Below are positions 1-7,782 of a stretch of DNA of 64,000 nucleotides, one piece after another. The notes under the pieces were generated by a model, which had not been told where the DNA came from, did not search any database, and saw only the letters and a list, made by a program, of their open reading frames with translations. Each line of letters opens with the position of its first letter. The first letter of the stretch is position 1. The stretch spans positions 3,766,325 to 3,830,324 of the forward strand of contig NZ_CM001440.1 of assembly GCF_000244975.1 (NCBI RefSeq), given 5' to 3'. Made by a program: the position numbers and the translations under genes. This DNA comes from Saccharomonospora cyanea NA-134 (lineage in GTDB: Bacteria > Actinomycetota > Actinomycetes > Mycobacteriales > Pseudonocardiaceae).

Positions 1-200
1 TAGCGCTTCTTCCAGTCGATGAGCTCGTCCCACTTCTCGACGAAGCCTCTGACGTACTCGCTGGTGTAGTGGTCGGTGTCGCGCACGGTGAGCGGATCGT
101 GCCCGAACTCCTGCGCTGGGTGCGCATCGGCCTCAGGCCGGCCGCTGTTCTCGGTCTCCGCCTGTCCCACCCGGGCGGGGGCGGGCCTCGAACCTTCCAT
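1..200 (-). CDS. Glycine/sarcosine (dimethylglycine) N-methyltransferase, N-terminal part, cut by window edge
   Basis: Only the first 66 codons are visible; the gene continues beyond base 1. The translation contains VRDTDHYTSEYV followed by KWDELIDWKKR. This closely resembles, from memory, the N-terminus of SAM-dependent glycine/sarcosine N-methyltransferases of halophilic actinomycetes, which methylate glycine stepwise toward the osmoprotectant glycine betaine. The SAM-binding motif lies outside the window. The ATG at 198-200 is preceded by GGAAGGA at a good distance. An in-frame ATG about 57 bases upstream also exists, but its GAGGAGG sits almost against it. The first 30 residues are a low-similarity, Pro/Glu-rich extension. 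The assignment rests on N-terminal similarity only. Confidence 0.72.
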   Translation of the reverse strand, partial: MEGSRPAPARVGQAETENSGRPEADAHPAQEFGHDPLTVRDTDHYTSEYVRGFVEKWDELIDWKKR

Positions 201-1204
201 CACACATTCCTTCCACGCTCGACCAGAATGCTTTTTCCACGACTTCTTCGTCGTCATTCCTCCTCAACGCAGACACGCAGGGAACGACATTTTCCAGGCA
301 CGCCGAACCGCATACCCGGACCGGAACGAACCGCACTCCGGAGTCACTTTCTCCACGCGCACGACTCGGCCTCCCCGGCAGCCGATTTCCCGACTCCGGG
401 ACGACCGGGCCCGATTGCAACACATCGACGATGATCTCCGCAATATGCCATGGCTCGACCTCCGGGAGCACTACGTCGGCAGCGATGGGTCTTTTGCGTG
501 ACCCGGATTCTCACCCGCCGTACAACTCGGAAGGGCGGGATTCGGTGCCGAATTCGGCCGGTACCGGGAAATGCGACACACCCGGCGAACATCTCCGACA
601 CGAAAGAAAGCCGTGGTCCGGGCTTTGCGCAGGACAACCACCTCAGGCCTGCGGCGCTGTCACGTCGAGGGGAGTCCGGATCACCCGGCACAGGAAATCA
701 CCGTTCACCCGACCAGAGCAGCACCACCGATGGTGATTCTCGAAAGAAGACACCCTTGGTGATCATGTCGGCCGAGTGTGAGTTTGATTTCTCATCGGTT
801 GTGTGCCGCATCCGGCAACTCGTTGCGCCATGAACAACCAGGACACCACGACAAGGCGGCCCAACGACAACAAAACCGACGCGCCCACAGCGGATTCCCA
901 GCACGCTCCGCCCACCCCTTCGCGACCAGCGAGAAATGCGGAGACGAACGCGCCACGACAAAACGTTCGAAGTCCGGATCCGTCGACGAAGAGCTGCCGA
1001 TGCGGACGAAACCGGTGGCACCCAAACAAGTGTCCCGGTGCTGCTGGGGGTTCAGCACCGGGACACTTCACTGCCAGTGCGCCTTGGGGAGGGATGCAGG
1101 CGCACGGCCGGCCGACAAAACATGAATGACAGTCCGTCGGCTTCATGTCCGAGCATACGCGGGAGCCTGATGCTTGCATAGTTTTCCACCTAGCCGCATT
1201 CCGT
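201..1204. other. Geneless stretch of about 1 kb
   Basis: No reading frame here has convincing protein character. The open frames on both strands are rich in Arg, Pro and Thr and look like by-products of high GC. The part next to position 200 should hold the promoter and leader of the methyltransferase gene. A long perfect inverted repeat lies at 1028-1068. Base composition is less GC-extreme than the flanking genes. It could hold decayed sequence or an unannotated small RNA, but I see no direct support for either. Confidence 0.5.
1028..1068. terminator. Perfect 16-bp stem-loop
   Basis: AAGTGTCCCGGTGCTG (1028-1043) and its exact reverse complement (1053-1068) enclose a 9-base loop. This would fold as a very stable hairpin on either strand. 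No T-run follows, which is common for terminators in high-GC actinobacteria. It lies about 140 bases beyond the stop of the minus-strand gene 1205-2056, so it is placed to end that transcript. Confidence 0.6.
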
Positions 1205-2056
1205 TCACCGGAACACGGACCGCGCCTCGTCGGCGAACTTCTTCCACACCGCGACAGCGGCCCTCCCGAGCACATCGGCCACCACCGACGGTTGCCCGAG
1301 ATCGGCTTCGACCGCGTCGTAGTCGTCCCACAGAGCCGTCGCGGCGTGAGGCTGGAGCATCGCGGCCGGATGCACCCGTCGCCCCTCGCCATCGACGTAA
1401 CCGTCGTCAGCTCGAAGGTCGACAACCCGGGCGGCGGTCCGCCCCGCGTCGTCGACGACCGTCGCGGCGAGTTCCGCCGCGCGGGCCGGCGCCTCCCCCG
1501 GACCGGCCAGGCACAGCACCCGGTGACGTACCCGCCACAAGCGCAGCTCGGGGTCGTCGGCGCACAGCGACGGCCCGTCGTCCGCCCTCGCGGGGCCCAC
1601 CGCCACCGAGGGCTCCAGCAGCCGAGCCCGCGCCAGAGCGAGCCCCTGGACATAGGCGGCGACATGAGCCCGCTCCAGCTCCCCGAACGGCGTCCGATCG
1701 TGGCGGCACGCCCGCGCGCCACTCGGATAGGTCGCCAGGTCGTCACCCCCGGAGGCATCGGGCTCGGGCACGCCGGTATGCCGGAGCACGGGGACGTCAC
1801 CGATCCGATGCTGGGGCCTGCGCACGTAGCGGCTCAGTCGGAATTCGGCCTCGACGGCATCGCATGCGGCGGCGCGGACCTCCAGGCACACCACCCACAA
1901 CCGCACGTGGCGCCGACGGCGACGCGACTCCCAGCGCTCCACGTCGGCCGCCTCACGCCTCACACGCTCGACGGCCGGACCGGACCCGGTGACACACTCA
2001 AGAGCCCGCAGCCGCGTGTCCAGAACGGCCACGGTGAGCGGCGTGTGGTCCCCCAC
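1205..2056 (-). CDS. Conserved-looking protein of unknown function
   Basis: I do not recognise this family. The product is about 283 residues, rich in Arg, Ala and Asp, with no signal peptide, membrane segment or familiar motif. The C-terminal half shows coherent amphipathic stretches (for example VVDLRADDGYVDGEGRRVHP and ALWDDYDAVEADL), which favours real coding over a chance frame. The open frame extends up to 2254, but its first 60 residues are Arg/Gly/Pro-rich and look non-coding. GTG codons at 2056 and 2032 are the best starts, and neither has a clear Shine-Dalgarno. It is transcribed away from the XRE regulator at 2358. A hairpin at 1028-1068 lies downstream. Confidence 0.5.
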   Translation of the reverse strand: MGDHTPLTVAVLDTRLRALECVTGSGPAVERVRREAADVERWESRRRRRHVRLWVVCLEVRAAACDAVEAEFRLSRYVRRPQHRIGDVPVLRHTGVPEPDASGGDDLATYPSGARACRHDRTPFGELERAHVAAYVQGLALARARLLEPSVAVGPARADDGPSLCADDPELRLWRVRHRVLCLAGPGEAPARAAELAATVVDDAGRTAARVVDLRADDGYVDGEGRRVHPAAMLQPHAATALWDDYDAVEADLGQPSVVADVLGRAAVAVWKKFADEARSVFR

Positions 2057-2274
2057 GCTGCGGTGACCGACGACCCCGGGCCAACGTGGCCGGAGTTCAC
2101 CTCCGGCGTCGGCGTCGCCGCCTGACGCGCCGCGTTCGCGCACGGGCCCCCACCCTGTCCTCACCGTTTTCCGTCGCGCAGGCCCGGCGACGTGACCAGG
2201 CGAGGGGGTTCCCCACGGCCGACGTCGCCGGGGGCTAACGTGACAAGTGTTCAACCGTCCGTAGCCACATCGAA

Positions 2275-2304
2275 TGTAGCGCGCTACCCAGCTAGCGCGC
2301 TACA
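2275..2304. promoter_or_regulatory. Paired palindromic operator-like site upstream of the XRE regulator
   Basis: TGTAGCGCGCTA (2275-2286) and its exact reverse complement TAGCGCGCTACA (2293-2304) are separated by 6 bases. Each half also contains its own palindrome, GTAGCGCGCTAC at 2276-2287 and TAGCGCGCTA at 2293-2302. It lies 53 bases before the GTG of the XRE/DUF5753 gene, where an autoregulatory operator would be expected. A near copy occurs at 3571-3600. The assignment as an operator is inferred from symmetry and position. Confidence 0.6.
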
Positions 2305-2357
2305 GCGCGGTGTGGTCCATTCGGGTGAAGACCGTCCACTTCACCCGTAGCCGAAAG

Positions 2358-3254
2358 GTGAGGCCCTTGGTCGAGGTGAGCCACGTCGTCGCGGAGTGGG
2401 CGTTCACCCAAGGACTGAAGAAGCTGCGTGAGACGAGCGAGAACTCCAACCAGAGCGAGATCGCTCGCAGGATCGGCAAGAGCCGCGCGACCATCGGACA
2501 CTACGAAATGGGCCGCTATCTGCCGAGCCACGACAGCCTCGACATCATGCTCGACGCCTACGGCCACGGTGAACGCGCCACGTACTACCGGCAGCTACGC
2601 GACCGCGTCGAGATGCACTCGCCCGACTGGTGGGAGGACGAGTTCCCCGAGCACTTCCCACCCCGCTCCATGGCTCTGCTCGCCGGATTCGAGTACTCGG
2701 CCACGGACCTGCGGATCTTCGAACCACAGCACGTGCCGGAGCTCCTGCAGACCCCCGCCTACGCCGAGGCCCTGCTACGCGCCGGACTCACCGACCACCG
2801 GGCCGACCAGCTGACACTGCACCTGCGCATGCTGCGTGGCAGGCAGGCCGTCCTCAACCGAGCCGACGCACCCCGCCTGGCTTGCGTACTGGGCGAGTCG
2901 GCCCTGCGCAGCCCCGTCGGAGGCCCACTCGTCCTCGGCGAGCAGCTCGGTGCGCTGGCGTCACTGGCGAACCGGGAGAACATCGAGATCCGGGTGTTGC
3001 CGGACAGCGGCGGAAGGCCGGCGGGAGCCACAGGCGGCTTCACCGAGTTGCTGTTGCCGCCGGAGGTCATCCAGGACTTCTCCGAAGTGGTGTACGTCAG
3101 CACTCCGGTCGATCGCATCCATTACGAGAGCCCCGAGGCCCTCGCCGTCTTCCGGGCGCTCTGGGAGCAGGCGTGGCGGTCGGCCCTCTCCCCCGAGGAG
3201 TCGGCGGAGATCCTTGCCGATCTCGCGCGGCAGCTCACCAAGGACGCCTCCTGA
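2358..3254 (+). CDS. XRE-family DNA-binding protein with DUF5753 domain
   Basis: A helix-turn-helix occupies roughly residues 16-75 (QSEIARRIGKSRATIGHYE is the recognition region). It is followed from about residue 90 by the DUF5753 domain, recognisable from FEYSATDLRIFEPQHVPELL and YHV-like terminal strands ending in an acidic helix. Such proteins are abundant in actinomycetes, where they often sit beside small DUF397 partners; no DUF397 gene is evident here. The GTG at 2358 gives 298 residues, the normal size. An upstream start at 2310 would lie very close to the double palindrome at 2275-2304. It is probably an autoregulated transcription factor with unknown targets. Confidence 0.85.
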   Translation: MRPLVEVSHVVAEWAFTQGLKKLRETSENSNQSEIARRIGKSRATIGHYEMGRYLPSHDSLDIMLDAYGHGERATYYRQLRDRVEMHSPDWWEDEFPEHFPPRSMALLAGFEYSATDLRIFEPQHVPELLQTPAYAEALLRAGLTDHRADQLTLHLRMLRGRQAVLNRADAPRLACVLGESALRSPVGGPLVLGEQLGALASLANRENIEIRVLPDSGGRPAGATGGFTELLLPPEVIQDFSEVVYVSTPVDRIHYESPEALAVFRALWEQAWRSALSPEESAEILADLARQLTKDAS

Positions 3255-3629
3255 GGCCCACCCTGGGCGGTGCCAGACACCTGCCGCCCGTGGCAGGACA
3301 CCATACGAACGGCGTGCCACATCGCCGAGTCGCGCCTGAACGCCACCCACCTCGCGCGGCACAGTGACCACGCGGTCCACGACTCTCCCGGCTCTCCCGG
3401 CTTTCCAGGCTTTCTTCTGCCATGCCTTCCCCCCTGGAGCGGTGACGTCGCCCGCGACGTTCGGTGTGCTGGTGCAGGGCGGTGCGGCCGGGCCGGAAGG
3501 GGCAGTCCCGGCCGCACCACCACGGCCGCCGTCGCACGATGAACGGTCCCGCGGCGACAGCCGTCGAGACTGTAGCACGCTACGTGGGCAGCGCGCTACA
3601 CCGCGGCACCTGACGCACCTTTCAACAGG
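3255..3629. other. Intergenic region between convergent regulators
   Basis: No convincing gene. It contains a short run of imperfect CTCCCGG/CTTTCC repeats around 3385-3415 and, at 3571-3600, a second copy of the paired palindrome found upstream of the XRE gene at 2358. Weak hairpins follow the XRE stop (for example CCTGCC...GGCAGG near 3280), but none is a strong terminator. Confidence 0.5.
3571..3600. promoter_or_regulatory. Second copy of the paired palindromic site
   Basis: TGTAGCACGCTA (3571-3582) and CAGCGCGCTACA (3589-3600) are separated by 6 bases. The arms pair at 10 of 12 positions, with the same half-site and spacing as the perfect site at 2275-2304. It lies between two converging regulator genes, so its target promoter is unclear. 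It may mark an unannotated short transcript or a second binding site for the XRE protein. Confidence 0.5.
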
Positions 3630-4013
3630 TCACCGCGACGCCCTCCTGATCCGCCCGCACCGGACAGCCTCGAGCAACTGGTCGGAGGGCACGTCGAGCG
3701 CGACGCTGAGCCACTGGCGCCAGTAGGGGCCGGGAACACGCTTGCCCCGCTCCCACCTGGCCACCTCGTCGCGGCTCACACTGGAGTTGTTCGAAAGTTC
3801 CGCCAGCCGATCGGCGAGCTGATACTGCGTCAGTCCGCGTAGTTTGCGAACCCGGCGCATCAGATCCCAGATCGGTTCGCCTGCTCCCTCCGGAACTGAT
3901 TGGCGTAACAAACCAGGACTCGGCGCGGCCGGCCCGTCAACGGTGACCGGGTGCGCCTCCCGGGCCGCGGGCACACCGGCCCGCGACGCGGCCTCATGAA
4001 TTGACATCGGCAT
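3630..4013 (-). CDS. Small XRE-type helix-turn-helix protein
   Basis: About 127 residues. The N-terminal half is a Pro/Ala-rich region without recognisable domain. Residues about 55-115 form an XRE helix-turn-helix: MRRVRKLRGLTQYQLADRL, then SVSRDEVARWERGKRVPG, then a helix ending in LDVPSDQLL. The ATG at 4011-4013 is preferred over an ATG two codons later; the frame runs open further upstream but becomes Arg/Cys-rich. No effector domain is present, so it would act as a simple DNA-binding regulator. It converges on the XRE/DUF5753 gene and diverges from iclR across 422 bases. Targets are unknown. Confidence 0.75.
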   Translation of the reverse strand: MPMSIHEAASRAGVPAAREAHPVTVDGPAAPSPGLLRQSVPEGAGEPIWDLMRRVRKLRGLTQYQLADRLAELSNNSSVSRDEVARWERGKRVPGPYWRQWLSVALDVPSDQLLEAVRCGRIRRASR

Positions 4014-4435
4014 CGTCTGCGAGGTTTGGGAACGGTTTCCGCCTCGTCGTGGCAGCGACAGGTCACAGCAGGCGGACACATCCCGCAAACCCCCAGCTGC
4101 GCGACCGCACCACGATCGACGCCGCACCAGCTTCCTGGACCGGCACGGAAGCTGCTACCACCAAACGGGCTATTTTCCGCAAATGCAATTCACCTCACAG
4201 CGGACCCACCGAGGATGCCGATGGGTCCACCCCCGTCGCTGCAATAAAGCAGGCGGCACCAGAATCAATATCGCCGGAGCGAACGAGTCGTTACCGGCCG
4301 AGCACCACCGTGCGCGGCAATACCGGAATACTCGCCCGGAAAATCGTACGGACCTCCATTTCTGGCCCCCTGCTCCGGAACAGCACAACCACTAGAGTTT
4401 TGCAACACGTCATCCGTAATTCGCAGGGAGCAGGC
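4014..4435. other. Divergent intergenic region between XRE and IclR genes
   Basis: No supported gene. It must hold the promoters of both divergent regulator genes. It is less GC-rich than its surroundings, especially 4160-4420. An A/T-rich segment near 4395-4420, directly before the iclR ribosome binding site AGGGAG (4425-4430), is the most promoter-like part, but no clear -35/-10 pair stands out. Confidence 0.4.
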
Positions 4436-5245
4436 GTGCCAGCACGACGCGGCCAGGGACACCACGACTACGCGGACAACACCAGCAGAGGCGAGGAGCG
4501 TGACTACACCGTTCGCGCCGTCGAGCGGGTCTGTTCGATCCTCAACCTGCTACAGGAATCCGTGGAGGGTGCGTCCCTCATCGAGGTCGCCCAGGAAACC
4601 GAACTGCCGAAGTCGTCGGCGTTCCGCTACCTGTGGACCCTGGAAGCCCACCGCTATGTCGAGCGTGACGGCACCACCGGCCTCTACCGGCTCGGGCTCG
4701 GGTTCGTCGGCATGCAGTCACGACACCTGGAAGTGCTGAGGGAACGCGCTCGTCCGTGGTTGGAAAAGCTACGCGACGAATTCGGCGAAACGGTCAATCT
4801 AGCCATTCTGGACGGTGATCACGTCGTCTACCTCGATGTCGTGGAGAGCCGGAAGCAGGTCCGGTTCGCCTCGGCCAGGGGATCCCGGGAGACACTGTTC
4901 GCCACCGCACTCGGCCGCGCGATCGTCAGCCGGTTCACCGAGGCCCAGACCCGCGAGCTCGCCGGCAACGCGAGCGGCCAGGACACCGTCGGTGACACCC
5001 TGCTCGCCGAACTCGCCGAGGCACGGCGACAGGGCTATGTGACCAGCACCGACGAGGACAGCCGGTGTGTCGCCGCTCCGCTGCCCGGCACGCGCCTTCC
5101 CGTGGCGATCGGCGTCACGGCTCCCGCGGTACGGTTCTCGGCGGCCGACGCCGAGAAGGCGGCCACGAGGTTGCTGGAGGTGACCCGCCAGATCGCCACC
5201 AGCCCGATCCCCGAGCAGCGCACCAGCGTGCCAAGTCCGGCCTGA
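4436..5245 (+). CDS. IclR-family transcriptional regulator
   Basis: 269 residues, typical for the family. The N-terminal winged HTH spans about residues 25-85 (YTVRAVERVCSILNLL, then SLIEVAQETELPKSSAFRYL). The C-terminal effector-binding domain starts near residue 95 (LRERARPWLEKLRDEFGETV) and includes the usual VVYLDVVESRKQVRF strand and ATALGRAIVS helix. The GTG at 4436 is chosen because AGGGAG precedes it at ideal spacing; the frame is open further upstream without domain character. No catabolic operon is adjacent, so the effector cannot be predicted. Followed after 81 bases by a GntR gene. Confidence 0.92.
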   Translation: MPARRGQGHHDYADNTSRGEERDYTVRAVERVCSILNLLQESVEGASLIEVAQETELPKSSAFRYLWTLEAHRYVERDGTTGLYRLGLGFVGMQSRHLEVLRERARPWLEKLRDEFGETVNLAILDGDHVVYLDVVESRKQVRFASARGSRETLFATALGRAIVSRFTEAQTRELAGNASGQDTVGDTLLAELAEARRQGYVTSTDEDSRCVAAPLPGTRLPVAIGVTAPAVRFSAADAEKAATRLLEVTRQIATSPIPEQRTSVPSPA

Positions 5246-5326
5246 CGGAACGGAGCCGACGCTGCGCGCCGCGTCGCGCCGCGGTCCGCACGTGAGCGCA
5301 GCGCGGCGCAGTTCTATCGTGCTGCC

Positions 5327-5584
5327 ATGAACGGTCCCGAACGGAAGAAGTACAACCCGGACAACAAGACGGGGTACGAATACGTTCTGCTCGCCGACCA
5401 TCTCGCAGGTCTCATCGACAAGGGCGAATGGCCGGCCGGAAGCCGTATCCCCGGCGAGCGCGCCCTGTCCGAGGAATACGGCGTCGCCCTGGACACGGTA
5501 CGCAAGGCCACGAGAATCCTGCGGGAGCGCGGGCTGGTGCAGACACTGAAGTCGAAGGGCACGTTCGTCTCTCCCCGCGACTGA
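5327..5584 (+). CDS. Small GntR-type winged-helix protein
   Basis: 85 residues that consist almost entirely of a GntR winged helix: YVLLADHLAGLIDKGEW, GSRIPGERALSEEYGV, and DTVRKATRILRERGLVQTL followed by a GTFV wing. There is no C-terminal FadR, HutC or YtrA effector domain. Such short GntR proteins are common in actinomycetes and may act alone or with partners. No ribosome binding site is seen. TATCGT at 5315-5320 lies 6 bases before the ATG, consistent with a leaderless mRNA. The gene converges on the hydrolase at 5598 with only 13 bases between. Confidence 0.87.
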   Translation: MNGPERKKYNPDNKTGYEYVLLADHLAGLIDKGEWPAGSRIPGERALSEEYGVALDTVRKATRILRERGLVQTLKSKGTFVSPRD

Positions 5585-5597
5585 CCCGCCCGCCGGA

Positions 5598-6416
5598 TCA
5601 ACCCAGGAAGTCGAGCAGCGCCGCGGTCAGCGCGGCGGGGGCGTCGTGCTGCACCAGATGTCCCGCATCGGCGATCCGGCGCAGCCGCGCACCCGGGATG
5701 CGGCGCACCAGCTCGTCACCATGCTGCGGTGACAGCCACTCGTCGTCCTCACCCCAGCACACCAGCACGGGCAGCTCCAACTCACCGAGGCGCTCCTCGA
5801 TCTCGTCGGTGTACCGCTGGTCGGCCTGGGCGATCTGCCGGTAGAACGCGGCCTGTCCCCGCCGACCGAGCCAGGGTTTCACCAGACGGTCCAGGACGGC
5901 AGCGGACGTCGGCCGGTGCAGGGCCCCCGCGACGTACTCACGCACCAGTGCCGCGTGCAGCCGCGGAGGCAGTTGCTCGAACACGGCCGCGTGATCGGCC
6001 ACGAGGCGGAAGAACGGCGATCCCCACGGCGCGAGGGCGACGACGTCCACCAGGGCAAGACTGCGGTAGCGCGCGCCGTGCAACAGGTGGACGCGCAGCG
6101 AGACCGCGCCGCCGAAGTCGTGCGCGACCACATCTGGGGCGGTCAGCCCCCAGTGGTCGAGCAGGGCCGCGAAGATCTCCCCCTGCGCCCGCAGCGACAC
6201 GTCCTGACCGTCACGCTGCTCCGACTCGCCGTACCCCAGTAGATCCCACACGAAGACCTCGTACCGGTCGGCCAACGCGGTCGCCACGTCCCGCCACACC
6301 CAGGACGAGAACGGCGTACCGTGCAGTAACACGACGGGGCGTCCGCTACCGAACCGCCCCCACCGCACCGTGCCGCCCGGCGTCTCGAATCGCTCCGGCA
6401 GTTCCCAAATCGCCAT
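5598..6416 (-). CDS. Alpha/beta hydrolase (haloalkane dehalogenase / epoxide hydrolase-like)
   Basis: 272 residues with a complete alpha/beta-hydrolase fold. The oxyanion motif is VVLLHGTPFSSWVW. The nucleophile elbow reads VVAHDFGGAVSL, which places Asp as the nucleophile as in haloalkane dehalogenases and epoxide hydrolases. The acid region is VLVCWGEDDEWLSP and the catalytic His is in DAGHLVQHDAP. The substrate is not predictable. The ATG at 6414-6416 has GGAAGG seven bases upstream; a TTG two codons earlier would lie too close. It is divergent from the CGNR regulator across a 54-base region holding a perfect inverted repeat, so it is probably the regulator's target. Confidence 0.9.
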   Translation of the reverse strand: MAIWELPERFETPGGTVRWGRFGSGRPVVLLHGTPFSSWVWRDVATALADRYEVFVWDLLGYGESEQRDGQDVSLRAQGEIFAALLDHWGLTAPDVVAHDFGGAVSLRVHLLHGARYRSLALVDVVALAPWGSPFFRLVADHAAVFEQLPPRLHAALVREYVAGALHRPTSAAVLDRLVKPWLGRRGQAAFYRQIAQADQRYTDEIEERLGELELPVLVCWGEDDEWLSPQHGDELVRRIPGARLRRIADAGHLVQHDAPAALTAALLDFLG

Positions 6417-6432
6417 GTCCAATCCTTCCCCA

Positions 6433-6461
6433 GTTACCGTCTTAGACCTTCAGACGGTAAC
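6433..6461. promoter_or_regulatory. Operator with perfect 10-bp inverted repeat between hydrolase and CGNR regulator
   Basis: GTTACCGTCT (6433-6442) and AGACGGTAAC (6452-6461) are exact reverse complements separated by 9 bases. On the plus strand TTACCG (6434-6439) and TAACAT (6458-6463) are spaced 18 apart and could serve as -35 and -10 of the CGNR gene. The operator would therefore cover that promoter. The arrangement is typical of a divergent autoregulated pair. Function is inferred. Confidence 0.7.
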
Positions 6462-6470
6462 ATCGTCGAC

Positions 6471-6998
6471 ATGTCGTTCCCAAGGACAGAGGCGCCGGGC
6501 GAGTTGAAGAAGCTGGAGGAACTCTGCAACTCGGCACGGCTGCTCTACACCGAGGACGCACTGATCACGGCCGCGAGTGCCTCCGCGTGGCTGCGAGCGA
6601 CCGGCGTGGACGCCGGTGAGCTCAACCGCAAGGAACACGAGCTGCTGCTGAAGCTGCGGGAGACCGTGCGAGACCACCTCGACGGCCAGGAACGAACGTC
6701 CGAACTCAACAAGCTCGCGAAGTCGCTGCTGGCGCCGCCCCGGTGGTCGTCGCGGGGGGAACCCGTTCTCCCTCCCAAGAAGACCGGCCCGCTCGACACC
6801 TACCTCGGCGAGTGCCTCGCACTGGTCTTCACATCCGGCCTGACCGGCGAACTGGAGCGACTCAAGGTCTGCCGCAACCAGGACTGCCGGTGGGTGTTCT
6901 ACGACCGATCTCCCGCCCAGAACAGCGTCTGGTGCAGCATGGACGTCTGCGGTGCGCGGCAGAAGATGCGCACCTACCGCTCGCGACACGCCGGGTGA
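6471..6998 (+). CDS. ABATE/CGNR zinc-finger transcriptional regulator
   Basis: 175 residues. The N-terminal 115 or so residues match the ABATE-type ligand domain (LEELCNSARLLYTEDALIT, KEHELLLKLRETVRDHL). The C-terminus is a CGNR zinc finger: LKVCRNQDCRWVFYDRSP, then WCSMDVCGARQKMRTYRSRH, with four cysteines to bind zinc. The family is regarded as putative stress-linked transcription factors. TAACAT lies 7 bases before the ATG and there is no Shine-Dalgarno, suggesting a leaderless transcript. It is divergent from an alpha/beta hydrolase with a perfect operator in between, so repression of the hydrolase and itself is the simplest model. Confidence 0.87.
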   Translation: MSFPRTEAPGELKKLEELCNSARLLYTEDALITAASASAWLRATGVDAGELNRKEHELLLKLRETVRDHLDGQERTSELNKLAKSLLAPPRWSSRGEPVLPPKKTGPLDTYLGECLALVFTSGLTGELERLKVCRNQDCRWVFYDRSPAQNSVWCSMDVCGARQKMRTYRSRHAG

Positions 6999-7011
6999 TC
7001 CGGGAGGACCG

Positions 7012-7386
7012 TCACGAGAGCGCGGGAGACGGCGCCGTGGCCGTCAGCACCGCCTCGGCGAAATCCGCGCACACCGGCAACTCGCGGTCGAGGTCGGTGA
7101 TCCGCAGGAGTCGCAGTATCACGGCGGGGCACACCAACGCCCAGCGCACGCGAAGCCGCTCGGCGAGAGCGGACGTGTGCACCAGCACCGACAGTCCGGC
7201 GGCGCCGAAGAAGGTGGTGCGGCTCAGATCCAGGACGAGCGCACGCACGCCGGGGAGGACGGCTTCCACGCGCTCACGGAGTTTCGGCGCTCCGAGGATG
7301 TCGACCTCGCCGACAACCCTGATCACGACCAGCCCGACCACCGGCCGGTCGACCTGTACGTCGACGTCGTCCTTCGTGCACGCCAT
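7012..7386 (-). CDS. STAS-domain protein (anti-sigma factor antagonist-like)
   Basis: 124 residues forming one STAS domain: VVIRVVGEVDILGAPKLRERV, then ALVLDLSRTTFFGAAGLSVL, then an amphipathic helix and LRITDLDREL. Anti-anti-sigma factors bind an anti-sigma kinase and are switched off by phosphorylation of a Ser or Thr in the motif D-S-x-G-L. Here the motif is G-A-A-G-L (residues 61-65), so the phosphorylated residue is missing. The ATG at 7384-7386 has GGAAGG about 10 bases upstream; a GTG 13 codons earlier has none. It converges on the CGNR gene and diverges from the sigma factor gene at 7783. Confidence 0.85.
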   Translation of the reverse strand: MACTKDDVDVQVDRPVVGLVVIRVVGEVDILGAPKLRERVEAVLPGVRALVLDLSRTTFFGAAGLSVLVHTSALAERLRVRWALVCPAVILRLLRITDLDRELPVCADFAEAVLTATAPSPALS

Positions 7387-7782
7387 CCGGTCGCCGCCTT
7401 CCGTCTGAACGGATTCTCCCGGCACGGCTGGGTCACAACCACCGCCTCAGACCGTACGCCCAGCGCCGTTCATGTCGCAAGCACAACGATTAGTGAACAC
7501 AGCCGGTAACAACACTGGACAAACGTCCACAGTGGATACATAATCACCCACCCACGCGGTCGGTCCTCCTCGCTCGCCCGTGCGACGCTCGGCAGCGGCC
7601 CGCGGGATCGCTCGTAGCGTCATGCCATCGGGTGACGCCGTTGCGAGCTGACCAGCGTCGATTGTCACTGACCGCGAGTACCGGAGAGGGCTCCCGGAGC
7701 GGTGCCGGACGTGTCAAGCCCCCTCGCCCGACCAGCCGTTGCGGGGGTGTGGCCCCCCTCGCGGCGGGGTAGCCACGCTCCC
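7387..7782. other. Divergent intergenic region between STAS and sigma factor genes
   Basis: No convincing gene. The open frames here are Arg-rich and off-register. The centre is relatively A/T-rich (7480-7550) and holds a sigma-A-like promoter at 7516-7544. It should contain the promoters of both flanking genes. The segment from 7690 to 7782 could instead be coding if the sigma gene starts at the GTG at 7702. Confidence 0.45.
7516..7544 (+). promoter_or_regulatory. Candidate housekeeping promoter
   Basis: TGGACA (7516-7521) and CATAAT (7539-7544) are separated by exactly 17 bases and read toward the sigma factor gene. An imperfect inverted repeat (ACTGGAC...GTCCACAGT, 7514-7533) overlaps the -35. 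Transcription would start near 7551 and leave a leader of about 230 bases before the sigma gene. Confidence 0.4.

Noticed and set aside
763-1800. Long minus-strand open frame of about 345 codons
   Set aside because: It overlaps the better-supported frame at 1205-2056, is Arg/Pro/Cys-rich and has no domain character; it is a shadow frame in GC-rich DNA.
1174-1992. Plus-strand open frame of about 272 codons rich in Arg and Pro
   Set aside because: Composition is typical of the opposite strand of an actinobacterial gene; no start signal or motif.
3380-3425. Short CTCCCGG/CTTTCC direct repeats as a CRISPR or VNTR
   Set aside because: Units are only 9-10 bases, imperfect, and there are about three; not an array.
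2961-3578. Minus-strand open frame over the XRE gene 3' end
   Set aside because: Mostly antisense to the DUF5753 coding region and otherwise low complexity; no ribosome binding site.
3364-3726. Possible small plus-strand gene after the XRE regulator, in the place where DUF397 genes often occur
   Set aside because: The translation has none of the DUF397 pattern (W-x-K-S-S-x-S near the start) and runs into the antisense of the next regulator.
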